DNA of 46,341 nt from Akkermansia sp. (GTDB lineage: Bacteria; Verrucomicrobiota; Verrucomicrobiia; Verrucomicrobiales; Akkermansiaceae): NCBI GenBank assembly GCA_017517805.1, contig JAFWYD010000045.1, positions 1 to 46,341 of the forward strand, in the 5' to 3' direction. This document shows, piece by piece, positions 8,559 to 17,330 of the stretch. Every line of letters starts with the position of its first letter. Within the stretch, counting starts at the first letter, position 1. Position numbers and translations under genes: made by a program. The notes beneath the pieces were generated by a model. It had not been told where the DNA came from. It made no database searches and saw only the letters and a program-made list of their open reading frames with translations.

Positions 8559-9578
8559 ATGGCCGATTCCCTCTACACCCGCATGGCAGACAGCCCCGTC
8601 ACCAGCTATGACCTCTCCCTGCGCCCGCCCGCCTTCAGCGAATTCTGCGGGCAGGAGAAGGTGAAAGAGCGTCTCATGCTCATGGTAGAGGCTGCCCGCA
8701 TGCGTGGCGACGTGCTCGACCATGTGCTGCTCAGCGGCCCACCCGGTCTGGGCAAGACCACCCTGGCCAATATCATCGCCGGAGCGGTGGGGCACAAGCT
8801 GCACACCACCAGCGGCCCTCAGATTGAGAAAGCAGGCGACCTGGCCGGCATCCTCACCAACGTGGAAAAGGGCGATGTGCTCTTCATCGATGAAATACAC
8901 CGTCTGCATCCGGCTATTGAGGAATACCTGTACCCGGCCATGGAGGATTTCCGGCTCGATATCATCATCGACCAAGGGCCGAATGCCCGCTCCATCCAGC
9001 TGAATCTGCCCAAATTCACCCTGGTGGGAGCCACAACCCGCGCCGGCATGCTCACCGGGCCGCTGCGCTCGCGTTTCGGGCTGGTCAACCGCCTGGATTA
9101 CTACTCTGCTGAGGAACTGTGCCAGATTCTGCACCGATCAGCCAGTCTGCTCGATATTGACCTGGCTCCTGCGGGCGCCCTGGCCATAGCGCGGCGCTCC
9201 CGCGGCACTCCCCGTGTGGCCAATGCCCTGCTCCGCTGGGTGCGTGACTACGCCCAGGTGAAGGCCGATGGCCGCATTACCGCTGAGGTGGCTCATGCCG
9301 CGCTGGGTATGATTGATATTGACGATGACGGTCTGGATGAAATGGATAAGCGGCTACTGGAAACCATCATCTACAAATTCGGCGGTGGCCCGGTGGGGCT
9401 TTCATCGCTGGCCGTAGCGGTGGGCGAGGACGAATCCACCATTGAGGATGTCCACGAACCCTTCCTCATCATGCAAGGCTACATCAAGCGCACCCCGCGC
9501 GGGCGCGAAGCCATGCCCGCAGCGTATCAGAAACTGGGCGCGGTGCTGCCCGGCGGCCAGACCGAGCTTGGATTATGA
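8559..9578 (+). CDS. ruvB: Holliday junction branch-migration helicase RuvB
   Basis: A 339-residue AAA+ motor that, with RuvA, drives branch migration of Holliday junctions during recombination and repair. Walker A GPPGLGKT is at residues 60-67, Walker B DEIH at 111-114, the GATTRAG sensor-1 region at 158-164, and an arginine finger at about R170. A C-terminal winged-helix region contains [10 protein letters not shown]. Length is typical. ruvA and ruvC are not in the window. Its stop overlaps the start of the amidase gene (ATGA), so RuvB is apparently co-transcribed with envelope genes, which is not the usual ruv layout. Confidence 0.97.
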   Translation: MADSLYTRMADSPVTSYDLSLRPPAFSEFCGQEKVKERLMLMVEAARMRGDVLDHVLLSGPPGLGKTTLANIIAGAVGHKLHTTSGPQIEKAGDLAGILTNVEKGDVLFIDEIHRLHPAIEEYLYPAMEDFRLDIIIDQGPNARSIQLNLPKFTLVGATTRAGMLTGPLRSRFGLVNRLDYYSAEELCQILHRSASLLDIDLAPAGALAIARRSRGTPRVANALLRWVRDYAQVKADGRITAEVAHAALGMIDIDDDGLDEMDKRLLETIIYKFGGGPVGLSSLAVAVGEDESTIEDVHEPFLIMQGYIKRTPRGREAMPAAYQKLGAVLPGGQTELGL

Positions 9579-10381
9579 ACCATCTCTTCCATATCCTCCT
9601 GCTTCTCCCCCTGCTCCTGTGCACTAGCTGCACGCAGCAGATGATGCGCGCCCAGGTGCGGGAGTCCAAGGTAGTGGTGCTCGATATCGGCCACTACTAC
9701 CACCCCGAGCGCGGAGGCCAGGGAGCCCGCACCCCCGATAAGCGCTATGGCAACATCGAGGAATGCGAATACTGGTACCGCTATGCAGGCTATACCGCCC
9801 GCATCATCGAGCGCGCCGGCTACCAATGCCGCATCTGCTGCCGAGGCTCCCTGCCCACCGATAAAAAACTGGCTGAAATCGCCATTCTGGAAGGAGTACA
9901 CCACGTCAACACCCCGGAACCGAATGCCATCTACCGCTCCAAGCACCATCCGCACCGCATGGCCGTGGGTATGCTCAGCACCAACTACGCACTTGATCAG
10001 AAACCGGCAGCCGTGGTCTACCTGCACCACAACAGCATGACCTCCAGATGGATGGTCTACAACAAGGGAGCCATCTACTGCAACGAAGAAGGAACCGACC
10101 TCGGCCTTGCCCTGGCCGAGGTCATCAACCGCACCATCTACGACAAAGGAGGTATGCCCAACCACGGAGTCCCCTGCGGGGTCATCATCCGGAACGATGG
10201 CCGCAAAGGCGGCGGCGACTGGTTGAATGCCTGCAACGAATCCTACGTGCCAGCAGCCATCACCGAGGCCACCTTCCTCTCCAACCCCGAGCATGCAAAG
10301 TTCCTGGGGCAAGAGCAAAACGCCATCCGCTATGCCGAGGCCATCGGCCATGGTATCGTGAATTACCTGAAAGCACGTTAA
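9575..10381 (+). CDS. N-acetylmuramoyl-L-alanine amidase-like lipoprotein (Amidase_3)
   Basis: A 268-residue protein with a lipoprotein signal (CTSC, acylated cysteine C19). The amidase_3 zinc-enzyme pattern is visible: LDIGH (H40), E63 or E64 in NIEECEYW, H151-H152 in YLHHNS, and E231 in ITEATFLSN. The family cuts the bond between muramic acid and L-alanine in peptidoglycan. Lipidation suggests it acts at the inner face of the outer membrane. All key residues seem present. The four-base overlap with ruvB indicates translational coupling. The gene at 10384 follows after 2 bases. Confidence 0.85.
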   Translation: MNHLFHILLLLPLLLCTSCTQQMMRAQVRESKVVVLDIGHYYHPERGGQGARTPDKRYGNIEECEYWYRYAGYTARIIERAGYQCRICCRGSLPTDKKLAEIAILEGVHHVNTPEPNAIYRSKHHPHRMAVGMLSTNYALDQKPAAVVYLHHNSMTSRWMVYNKGAIYCNEEGTDLGLALAEVINRTIYDKGGMPNHGVPCGVIIRNDGRKGGGDWLNACNESYVPAAITEATFLSNPEHAKFLGQEQNAIRYAEAIGHGIVNYLKAR

Positions 10382-10383
10382 AC

Positions 10384-11160
10384 ATGCTCAAAGCCTCAAG
10401 AAACCTGCCCGCAAAAGCCTTCCGCATCGTCTGCATTTTCACCAGCCTCCTGTTCGTCCTGGCGCAGGAATCCTGCATCACCCTGTACACAGGCCGCTAC
10501 ACCATCATCGACATGGGCGGCGCACTGGCTGAACCAGGGCAGCAACGAGCCCGTCTCCGGAAAAATCCCCCCGCAACCCCGGATGGGAAAGCTGAATTCC
10601 ACCACCGCATCTGGAAACAGGGAGATGATTTCATCGTCGAAGTTCCCCTTGCCTTCGTTCCGGTTCACTACCCTATCATCCAGCACAACGCCGGACACCG
10701 GCCAGCAAGGCAATCGCTCCACTACCGATTTTACGGTCACGAGGACGAAGAAATCATCCAATACCCGCGAGAATTGTACTACACACAGCTCACCGCTAAG
10801 CAACTCCAGGTGCTGGTTCGCACACGCAAAGGAGATGTGATATCTCCCCCTCGAGAATTACGCCAGGCCAGGCTTATCCGGGCAGAGCAGATCAATTTCT
10901 CTACCGCCACCCTGGTGTACGACAGTCAGATTCACAAGTCCTTATCTTCCGCAATCCCGGAGCTCGACAACGGCGCGGCAAAGAAGAAAGTGAGTCTCTG
11001 GAAACTCGACATCAACAAGATTCCCCCGCATCGCACCTGGTACAACCGCTGCCTGCAACCCTTGAGCTGGTGCGCCGAGGTGATCGATATTCCCCTTTCC
11101 ATGCTCGCCACCCCCATCGGCTGGCTTGCCGATGCCATTTACGAACCGCTGAATAATTGA
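10384..11160 (+). CDS. Putative exported or lipoprotein-like protein of unknown function
   Basis: A 258-residue protein with an N-terminal hydrophobic segment (residues about 14-27) ending in QESC, which is a poor lipobox, so lipidation is uncertain. No known domain is seen. The C-terminus has EVIDIPLSMLATPIGW, resembling the IDLPGTL segment of the lipoprotein at 7691-8464 and the end of YceK-type lipoproteins, which hints at a shared family. It follows the amidase gene after 2 bases and is probably in the ruvB unit. It ends one base before the stop codon of the convergent serine hydrolase gene, with no terminator between them. Confidence 0.7.
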   Translation: MLKASRNLPAKAFRIVCIFTSLLFVLAQESCITLYTGRYTIIDMGGALAEPGQQRARLRKNPPATPDGKAEFHHRIWKQGDDFIVEVPLAFVPVHYPIIQHNAGHRPARQSLHYRFYGHEDEEIIQYPRELYYTQLTAKQLQVLVRTRKGDVISPPRELRQARLIRAEQINFSTATLVYDSQIHKSLSSAIPELDNGAAKKKVSLWKLDINKIPPHRTWYNRCLQPLSWCAEVIDIPLSMLATPIGWLADAIYEPLNN

Positions 11161-11161
11161 G

Positions 11162-12211
11162 TTAAGGCAGGGCGAAAAGCGCCAGCAGGTTTTCCACGCG
11201 GAAACCGGGCAGATTACCAAGCTCCATGCGGTTCATCACATAGGCAAAGGAGAGGCCGGAGGCAGGTGAGCAGAAGGCATGGCTGCCACCGGCACCGGCA
11301 TGACCGAACCCACCACCCGGGAAGAGGTGTGCAGGTTCGCACATGGCACCGCAGGTGAAGGCTGTGGGTTGCTGCAGAGTTTCATCCCAGCCGTTGCATT
11401 GTGGTGTGGCCAGCCAGTCGCGCACATCGGCGGGAATGAAATCGGTGAGGAGGCTCTGGTAGAACTGCGCCAGGCCGCGCGCGCTGGCCACGCCACCCTT
11501 GGCCGGACTGCCACATTGCCAGGCGGCGGGGGTGCTCATTTCGCGCGGGGTGCCATAGCCCACGATGCTGTGGAAAGCGCGGTAAACGGATGAGCTGGTA
11601 TCAAAGTATTTCTTGTAGAACTCATCCTTGTGCATATAGCCGGGCTGGATGCGGGGTGCCTGGAGCGGCACCACGCGGTGGAACTCGCTCTCAGGCAGGC
11701 CAATATAGAAATCCAGCCCGAGCGGACGCCGGATGCGCTGCTCCCAGAACTCGCACACGCGCTGACCAGTAAGCTCGAGAAGCAGAATATCCACCAAAGG
11801 GCCGAAGGTCTGCGGGTGGTAACCATGCTGAGGGGGAAGCCAGGCAGGAGTACTGCGCTCGATGGCAGCGCGACAGGCTTCAAGGTCTTCCAACGGCGCA
11901 GGCTCGCCCAGGGCGGCCAGACCGCATTGGTGGGAGAGCAACTGCCCCACCGTGCAATGCGGCGCGGGGAATGCGGACCAGAGGTCACCGATTTCCAGGT
12001 CCGGTGTGCGGCAGCAATCATGCAGCGCCAGCAGGAGGCAGAGTGCGGAGGCGGGCTTGGTGGCCGAAAAGACCGGCACCAGGGAATCGGCAGGCCAGCC
12101 GGCATGCAGGGTGAGGAGTTCCTGCCCGTGCTGCCAGACCGATACAGAAGCCCCACCCACGAGATTCTCGCGGAATCGGCGTTCAAACTCCCCTGCCCAA
12201 TCAACCTGCAT
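11162..12211 (-). CDS. Beta-lactamase-family serine hydrolase
   Basis: A 349-residue protein of the class C beta-lactamase / esterase EstB superfamily. The nucleophile motif is S49-A-T-K52 in VFSATK. The tyrosine motif lies in GYHPQTFGPLVDILLLELTG, and the third motif region is GFGHAGAGGSHAF. No signal peptide is seen, so it is likely a cytoplasmic esterase or peptidase rather than a resistance enzyme, which would be exported. The substrate is unknown. Its start overlaps the end of trmO by 11 bases. It is the last gene of the Nudix-trmO-hydrolase operon. Confidence 0.82.
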   Translation of the reverse strand: MQVDWAGEFERRFRENLVGGASVSVWQHGQELLTLHAGWPADSLVPVFSATKPASALCLLLALHDCCRTPDLEIGDLWSAFPAPHCTVGQLLSHQCGLAALGEPAPLEDLEACRAAIERSTPAWLPPQHGYHPQTFGPLVDILLLELTGQRVCEFWEQRIRRPLGLDFYIGLPESEFHRVVPLQAPRIQPGYMHKDEFYKKYFDTSSSVYRAFHSIVGYGTPREMSTPAAWQCGSPAKGGVASARGLAQFYQSLLTDFIPADVRDWLATPQCNGWDETLQQPTAFTCGAMCEPAHLFPGGGFGHAGAGGSHAFCSPASGLSFAYVMNRMELGNLPGFRVENLLALFALP

Positions 12212-12863
12212 ACGGCGTGATGGCAGTCACGATGGCGCAACCGGACTCCACCCGGAAATGCACCTCGAAGGGTTTGAGGATGAGGTGGTAGACCCGCTGA
12301 GAATCCTGCTGGTAGGCTGGGCGGGGGTCCTGCGCCAGGGTTTCCTGCAGGGCGGCGCACCACTCCGGGGTGGCCTTGGCTGGCAACTTCTCCGGCAGCT
12401 GCACACGGAGCGGCTCCCAGGGAGTCTCGGTAAACCCGGCCGCGGCATCGGGCAGCGCATCCGAATAGGGTACGTAGGGCTTGATGTCGAAAATAGGTGT
12501 ACCATCCACCAGATCTGCCCCGGAGACTCGGATGACCGGCCCCGGCTCTACTGAGATAAGCTTCACGACCGAAAGCCCCAGGCCATTGGGCCGGAAGGGC
12601 GAACGTGTGGCAAACACCCCCAGGCGTGTATTGCCACCCAGGCGAGGCGGGCGCACGGTAGGGTGCCATTCACTGCCGTTGCAATGAAATTGCCAGATGA
12701 GCCAGATGTGGGAGAATTGCTCCAGCCCACGCACGCAGTCCTCATGGCGAAAAGCGGGTTCAAACACAATCTCGCTGATGACGTGCGGTGCCAGATTCCC
12801 CTGGCGGGGCACGCCGAATTTTTCAGCAAAAGGGCTGCGGATGTAGGCAATGGGCTGCATCAC
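12201..12863 (-). CDS. trmO: tRNA (t6A37) methyltransferase TrmO
   Basis: A 220-residue member of the YaeB/UPF0066 family, which uses SAM to methylate N6-threonylcarbamoyladenosine at position 37 of certain tRNAs. Diagnostic stretches are IRSPFAEKFGVPRQG near the N-terminus, FSHIWLIWQFH, FATRSPFRPNGLGLS and DLVDGTPIFDIKPY. Length is close to the usual 230. The start overlaps the stop of the upstream Nudix gene by four bases (ATGA) and the end overlaps the serine hydrolase start, so all three genes should be translated from one mRNA. Confidence 0.92.
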   Translation of the reverse strand: MMQPIAYIRSPFAEKFGVPRQGNLAPHVISEIVFEPAFRHEDCVRGLEQFSHIWLIWQFHCNGSEWHPTVRPPRLGGNTRLGVFATRSPFRPNGLGLSVVKLISVEPGPVIRVSGADLVDGTPIFDIKPYVPYSDALPDAAAGFTETPWEPLRVQLPEKLPAKATPEWCAALQETLAQDPRPAYQQDSQRVYHLILKPFEVHFRVESGCAIVTAITPYAG

Positions 12864-13330
12864 ACATTGAAGAAATCGCGCAGCACCTGCTCATACACGG
12901 GGCGCTTGAAATCCGGCAGCGAACTCAGGTCTATCTCGGCGGGCAGCACCCACTTGTAATCGCGGAATTCCTTATTATCCAGCCAGGGCTCTGCCTTGTC
13001 GCTGAACATGAGGCAGAGAAAATAGTGCTGCTCCTGCCCGGCATAGGGGATACCGCGCTTGCGGAGCACACGCTCACGCTCCTTGGGCGGGTAATTGTAG
13101 CGATACGGCCCACGGGCAGCAACCACCTCATATTCATTCGGGCGGAAACCGGTTTCCTCCATACCCTCGCGGCAAGCGGCATCCATGGCAGATTCACCCT
13201 TCTTGATGCCGCCTTGCGGGAACTGCCAGGCACCAGCGGGTTTAACACGCTCACAGAGCAGAACCCTGCCATCGGCACGCTGGTAGATGATGGCGGCATT
13301 AGGGCGGTAAAGTTCAGAAGTACCGGGCAT
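12860..13330 (-). CDS. rppH: RppH-type Nudix hydrolase (RNA pyrophosphohydrolase)
   Basis: A 156-residue Nudix protein. The box is G40-x5-E46-x7-R54-E55-xx-E58-E59-x-G61, with a glycine at the hydrophobic position after RE. The preceding YRPNAAIIY and WQFPQGGI match RppH and dinucleoside-polyphosphate hydrolases of the same type. RppH removes pyrophosphate from 5' triphosphate RNA to start decay. ATG 13330 is chosen because an earlier ATG at 13366 would start upstream of the -10 box. First gene of the operon with trmO. The exact substrate is inferred from family resemblance. Confidence 0.85.
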   Translation of the reverse strand: MPGTSELYRPNAAIIYQRADGRVLLCERVKPAGAWQFPQGGIKKGESAMDAACREGMEETGFRPNEYEVVAARGPYRYNYPPKERERVLRKRGIPYAGQEQHYFLCLMFSDKAEPWLDNKEFRDYKWVLPAEIDLSSLPDFKRPVYEQVLRDFFNV

Positions 13331-13356
13331 ATAGTATTCTAGTGTGTGTGAGCGGC

Positions 13357-13385
13357 ATTCTATCATTCTTTAGCAGGCAATGCAA
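13357..13385 (-). promoter_or_regulatory. Promoter of the rppH-trmO-hydrolase operon
   Basis: On the minus strand: TTGCAT (13385-13380), a 17-base spacer, and TAGAAT (13362-13357). ATG 13330 is 26 bases downstream, giving a leader near 19 bases. It is divergent from the promoter at 13400. Confidence 0.5.
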
Positions 13386-13399
13386 GAATATCTTGTCAC

Positions 13400-13429
13400 T
13401 TGACTCACACCTGCCTCTTATGCTAAGCT
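13400..13429 (+). promoter_or_regulatory. Promoter of the 13437 lipoprotein gene
   Basis: TTGACT (13400-13405), an 18-base spacer, and a weak TAAGCT (13424-13429). ATG 13437 lies 7 bases on, again a leaderless arrangement. The two divergent -35 boxes are only 14 bases apart, so the units may share regulation. Confidence 0.45.
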
Positions 13430-13436
13430 TCAGCGT

Positions 13437-14102
13437 ATGAAACAAGTTCTGCCCAGCGCGCTGCTTTTTCTCGCCTGTCTGCTGCAATGCTCATGCAGCC
13501 AGATGCAGAAGCAGGAAAGTGATGCCAGCACCACCGAAATGAATGAAGCCACGCCCCCCCCGCCCCTGTATCTGGGGTCGGTGCACCAGGTGTACGCGGC
13601 AGATAAGTTCGCCCTGCTGCGCATCATTGGCCCTCTGCCACCGGAGGGTACGGTGCTGATTACCCACCCCATCGATGGCTCGACCAGCCGCATGGGCAAC
13701 CTGATTGTCTCGGCCTCAGCCAACGCGCGCAACAACATCATCGCTGCCGATATCCGCGCAGGACAAGTCGCCAAGGGCGACCGAGTGTTCAAATACCGAT
13801 CAATTGCAGCAGCCCCCATCGAACCAGAGGAACCAGAGCCGGAACCAGTCCAGATAGGTGGTGAGGAAATCGACCTGGGCTACGTGCCCCCTGCGGTGCA
13901 GGCCATGCGCGAAAAACTGGCAGCTCAGGAAAAACAGCCCGAGGTGCAACCCGAAGAACCAACAGCCAGCACCACAGTACTACCCGACGGCGCAGCTCCA
14001 GACGAACACGATGAGCAACCCGCTCCTGAGTTGCCCGAAACCAAAGGACTTCCCAGATTTGACGATATTCCGGATACCATCAGCGGCTGGGACTCCATGT
14101 AA
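13437..14102 (+). CDS. Putative lipoprotein with beta-barrel-like mid domain
   Basis: A 221-residue protein with a lipoprotein signal ending in CSC (residues 18-20). Residues about 42-120 form a compact domain (GSVHQVYAADKFALLRI ... AADIRAGQVAKGDRVF). This looks like the domains that read out a value set and report a GD-V turn in outer-membrane or flagellar-assembly-related lipoproteins, but I cannot name the family. The C-terminal 100 residues are rich in proline and glutamate and probably disordered. The FAH-family gene follows after 18 bases. The function is unknown. Confidence 0.7.
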   Translation: MKQVLPSALLFLACLLQCSCSQMQKQESDASTTEMNEATPPPPLYLGSVHQVYAADKFALLRIIGPLPPEGTVLITHPIDGSTSRMGNLIVSASANARNNIIAADIRAGQVAKGDRVFKYRSIAAAPIEPEEPEPEPVQIGGEEIDLGYVPPAVQAMREKLAAQEKQPEVQPEEPTASTTVLPDGAAPDEHDEQPAPELPETKGLPRFDDIPDTISGWDSM

Positions 14103-14120
14103 GCATTTCCCCCGATTATT

Positions 14121-14990
14121 ATGAGACTTCAATACTATGTAGATGAGGAAGGCGAGAGCACGATTGGACTCTGGGTTCCCAAGAGAAACTGCTTCATCGA
14201 TGTGACTGCCCAGGATGAGCAGATCTGGGCAGCCATGCTGCCGGGCGGCAAAAAGCTCCGCAAGGAAATAGAAACCTGGATATCAAAGGGAGCCGCTGAT
14301 GGAGTTCCCGTGGATACCAGGGGACTGGTGGTTTCCAGCGCGCTGCATGTGCAGCCCTGCACGCTGGCCTGCCTGGGTAAATGCTATGCCGACCACGCCA
14401 GAGAATTCAGCGGAGACACCCCCACAGAACCTTCCCTGTTCCTGAAGGCAACATCTGCCATCTCCTCCGACCTCTCCTATGTGCTGAATCCGGAAGGAGC
14501 CACCATGCTCGACTATGAGATTGAGCTGGCGGTCATCATCGGAGACACCCTGCACAACGCCAGCGAAGAAGAAGCCCGCCGGGCCATTGTGGGATACACC
14601 CTCATGTGCGATTACTCGGAGCGGGCCTGGCAGCTCGAGCACGGCGGGCAATGGACCAAGGGTAAGAGCTACGACACCTTTGCCCCCTTTGGCCCGGTAC
14701 TGGTGACCAAGGATGAGATACCCGACCCGGATAACCTGGAGCTGGAACTCAAAGTGAACGGCGAAACCCGCCAGAAAGCCAACACCTCGCAGCTCATCAT
14801 GCCGGTGGCCCGGCTTATTGCCTATGTATCGCGCTTCATGACCCTGAATGCCGGAGATGTGGTCTCTACCGGCACCCCGGGTGGCGTAGCCCTGGGCATG
14901 ACCCCGCCGCGTTACCTGAAACCAGGCGATGTAGTCGAACTCAGCTGCCCTGCTATCGGCACCTTCTCCCAAGTGGTGGAAGCAGAATAA
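14121..14990 (+). CDS. Fumarylacetoacetate hydrolase (FAH) family protein
   Basis: A 289-residue enzyme with the FAH fold. Metal-binding acids are E133 and E135 in LDYEIELAVI and D164 in CDYSER, with GYT at 158-160 and the C-terminal STGTPGGVALG. An N-terminal extension of about 80 residues precedes the core, as in many bacterial family members. The family cleaves or decarboxylates 2-oxo or acylpyruvate-type acids using magnesium, and specific substrates vary widely, so no reaction is assigned. It is probably co-transcribed with the lipoprotein upstream. Confidence 0.88.
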   Translation: MRLQYYVDEEGESTIGLWVPKRNCFIDVTAQDEQIWAAMLPGGKKLRKEIETWISKGAADGVPVDTRGLVVSSALHVQPCTLACLGKCYADHAREFSGDTPTEPSLFLKATSAISSDLSYVLNPEGATMLDYEIELAVIIGDTLHNASEEEARRAIVGYTLMCDYSERAWQLEHGGQWTKGKSYDTFAPFGPVLVTKDEIPDPDNLELELKVNGETRQKANTSQLIMPVARLIAYVSRFMTLNAGDVVSTGTPGGVALGMTPPRYLKPGDVVELSCPAIGTFSQVVEAE

Positions 14991-14996
14991 AAAGAG

Positions 14997-15024
14997 TTGA
15001 TTTTTCATCGCTATCCGATATAAT
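14997..15024 (+). promoter_or_regulatory. Consensus promoter of the epimerase-pyrD unit
   Basis: TTGATT (14997-15002), a 16-base spacer, and a perfect TATAAT (15019-15024). The leader to ATG 15064 would be about 33 bases, one of the few long leaders in the window. Confidence 0.6.
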
Positions 15025-15063
15025 GGCGCGCAACTAAGAAAACTTTTCTCTTCTGACTCTATC

Positions 15064-16095
15064 ATGAAAATCCTCGTTACAGGAGCCGCAGGCTTTATTG
15101 GTTACCACATCGTCCGCCACCTCATTGACAACGGCAACCAGGTGGTAGGCATCGATAACCTCACCAATAACAAAGACCTGGAGATTAAGTACACACGCCT
15201 TTCGCTGCTGGGAATCACCCCCTCAGAACTCGCCCCCCTGACCGAGCAGAAAGGACTCAACGGATTCCGTTTCATCTACATGGATGTGCTCGACCAGAGT
15301 TCCCTGGATGATCTCTGCCGGAAGGAAAGCTTTGATATCATGATTCACCTGGCGGCCCTCACCGGCAGCGTCGTTGCCAACACCAAACCCGCCAAGTTCT
15401 ACGAGACAAACGTAACCGGCACCATGAACATGCTGGAAGCTGCCCGTCACCACGGAGTGCAGCACTTCATCTTCTCCTCCAGCTCCGTGGTGTACAGCCC
15501 GCAGGCATCCTCTCCTCTTGCAGAAGAGGACCATGTGGATACGCCGCTGAACATGTATGCAGCCACAAAGCGCTCCGCAGAGCTGCTCTGCTACACTTAC
15601 GCCAAGGCCTATGGCCTGCCGGTAACCATCTTCCGACTCTTCAGCGTGTACGGTCCCTGGGCCCGCCCGGATTCCTTCCCCATGCAGATTGCCGACCGAA
15701 TCATGAAAGGTCGCCGGGTGCGTATCATGAACAACGGGCAGATGGTGCGCGACTTCACCTACATCGATGACCTGCTGGACGTGCTGCAAGCCTCCATGAA
15801 CACCCAGCAGTACATCGCCAACGGCGTTCCCTTCGCCCTGTACAATGTAGGCCGCGGCAAGCCTGTTTCTCTGCTCGCCTTCGTGCAGGCCATGGAATAC
15901 GCCCTCGGCAAATCCACCGAAGTGCAGATGGATCCTACTGCCCCCATCATCGTGGGCGAACTGGTGGAAATGTACGCAGACACCTCGAAACTGGAACGAG
16001 AGCTGGCCTATTCCCCGGTATGGGACTACGAAGAAGCCATGCCTCGCTTCGCTGAATGGTTCCTGGAGCACTACGGCAAGACCTTCCACATGTAA
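15064..16095 (+). CDS. NAD-dependent nucleotide-sugar epimerase (UDP-glucuronate 4-epimerase-like)
   Basis: A 343-residue short-chain dehydrogenase of the extended type. The nucleotide-binding GAAGFIG is at residues 7-13, the SSSS stretch is at about 138-141, and the catalytic Y165-xxx-K169 lies in MYAATK. The stretch FRLFSVYGPWARPDS followed by RDFTYIDD is typical of UDP-glucuronate 4-epimerases and near relatives. It would supply an activated sugar for surface polysaccharide. pyrD follows after 36 bases. The exact sugar is inferred, not shown. Confidence 0.88.
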   Translation: MKILVTGAAGFIGYHIVRHLIDNGNQVVGIDNLTNNKDLEIKYTRLSLLGITPSELAPLTEQKGLNGFRFIYMDVLDQSSLDDLCRKESFDIMIHLAALTGSVVANTKPAKFYETNVTGTMNMLEAARHHGVQHFIFSSSSVVYSPQASSPLAEEDHVDTPLNMYAATKRSAELLCYTYAKAYGLPVTIFRLFSVYGPWARPDSFPMQIADRIMKGRRVRIMNNGQMVRDFTYIDDLLDVLQASMNTQQYIANGVPFALYNVGRGKPVSLLAFVQAMEYALGKSTEVQMDPTAPIIVGELVEMYADTSKLERELAYSPVWDYEEAMPRFAEWFLEHYGKTFHM

Positions 16096-16131
16096 GTTTT
16101 CATCTATCTGATTAATCAACCCAGCACATAC

Positions 16132-17178
16132 GTGTCCCCCCACCTCTACAATCTCGCCAAGAAATTCCTATTCTGTCTGGACCCGGAAACCGCGCACAAG
16201 CTCACCCTGGCTGGCTTGCGCACCGCTGAGCGACTGCACCTGCTACCCGCTCTCACCGGTTCCTCCCTCGTGAGCGACCCGGTCACCGTCATGGGGCTCA
16301 ACTTCCCCAACAGGGTCGGCCTTGCTGCCGGCATGGATAAAGAAGCCAACACAGTAGCCGCCTTCGGTCACCTGGGCTTCGGTTTCGTCGAAACAGGCAC
16401 CCTCACCCCCCAGCCCCAGCCAGGAAATCCCAAGCCGAGGCTTTTCCGCTGCATTCCCCAGCAGGCCATCATCAACCACATGGGCATCAACAATCCCGGC
16501 GTAGATGTAGGCGTGGAAAACATACGCCGCACACGCCGATTCAATGGCGTGCTCGGTGTCAATATCAGCAAGAACAAGACCACGCCGAACGAAGAAGCCC
16601 ACCAGGACTATCTGGCCTGTCTGCGAGCCGTCTGGGATGTGGCAGATTATGTAGCCATCAATTTCTCCTGTCCGAATGTACCCAACCTGCAGGACCTGGC
16701 CAAGGCCGACAGCGCAGCAGACCTGCTGGCACTCATGAAGAGTGAGCAGGCCAACCTTGCCAGCGAAACCGGCCGCTATGTACCCCTGGTCATGAAAGTA
16801 TCGCCCGATATGAGCGAAGGGCAGATTCGCGACCTTGCCCGGGTGTTCCAGGACAGCCAGCTCGATGGTCTCATCTGCACCAATACCACCACCACTCGTG
16901 AGGGAGTGGAAAACTCCCCCCACGCCAGCCAGAGTGGCGGCATGTCGGGCAAGCCGCTATACAACCGTGCCAATGAAACCCTGGAAGCCTTTGCCCAGGA
17001 GCTCAAGGGAAGCATCCCCATCATCGGTGTCGGCGGCATCACCACCGCTCAGGATGCAGTAGACAAAATCAAGGCCGGGGCCTCCCTGGTGCAGCTGTAC
17101 AGCGGATTCATCTACAACGGTCCGCCCCTGGTGCAAGCTGCAGCGCTTGCTATCCGCGAGCAATGCCCGAAGCCGTAA
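16132..17178 (+). CDS. pyrD: Dihydroorotate dehydrogenase, class 2 type, with cysteine at the base position
   Basis: A 348-residue FMN enzyme oxidising dihydroorotate to orotate in pyrimidine synthesis. The N-terminal helical extension (FCLDPETAHKLTLAGL, residues 14-29) marks the membrane-associated, quinone-using class 2. Further signs are GLAAGMDK at 63-70, INHMGINNPG and the C-terminal IGVGGI. Unusually the active-site motif reads NFSCPN (177-182), with C180 where class 2 enzymes normally have serine; cysteine is the class 1 residue. The start is GTG. No SD is seen. A strong terminator follows. Confidence 0.92.
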   Translation: MSPHLYNLAKKFLFCLDPETAHKLTLAGLRTAERLHLLPALTGSSLVSDPVTVMGLNFPNRVGLAAGMDKEANTVAAFGHLGFGFVETGTLTPQPQPGNPKPRLFRCIPQQAIINHMGINNPGVDVGVENIRRTRRFNGVLGVNISKNKTTPNEEAHQDYLACLRAVWDVADYVAINFSCPNVPNLQDLAKADSAADLLALMKSEQANLASETGRYVPLVMKVSPDMSEGQIRDLARVFQDSQLDGLICTNTTTTREGVENSPHASQSGGMSGKPLYNRANETLEAFAQELKGSIPIIGVGGITTAQDAVDKIKAGASLVQLYSGFIYNGPPLVQAAALAIREQCPKP

Positions 17179-17201
17179 GAAACTCAGCAACCATTTCCCA
17201 C

Positions 17202-17226
17202 AGCCCCCGTTAAACGGGGGCTTTTC
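17202..17226 (+). terminator. Rho-independent terminator of the epimerase-pyrD unit
   Basis: AGCCCCCG pairs with CGGGGGCT around TTAAA, followed by TTTTC. A GC-rich stem with a short U-run about 24 bases after the pyrD stop. Confidence 0.88.
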
Positions 17227-17271
17227 GTTGTAAAATACCTAAGATTTTCCTGTCAGGGGATGATTTGATGT

Positions 17272-17300
17272 TTGCAAGAAGGGCGGATATGTGATAGTAT
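17272..17300 (+). promoter_or_regulatory. Promoter of the 17331 secreted coiled-coil gene
   Basis: TTGCAA (17272-17277), a 17-base spacer, and TAGTAT (17295-17300), the same hexamers and spacing as at 7655-7683. ATG 17331 is 30 bases downstream, so this unit has a leader of about 23 bases. Confidence 0.6.
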
Positions 17301-17330
17301 CTGAGTCGAAAATAGTTTTTCCATGCAAAT

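Noticed and set aside
11162..12211. Antibiotic-resistance beta-lactamase
   Set aside because: No signal peptide, and the motifs fit the broader esterase/serine hydrolase group.
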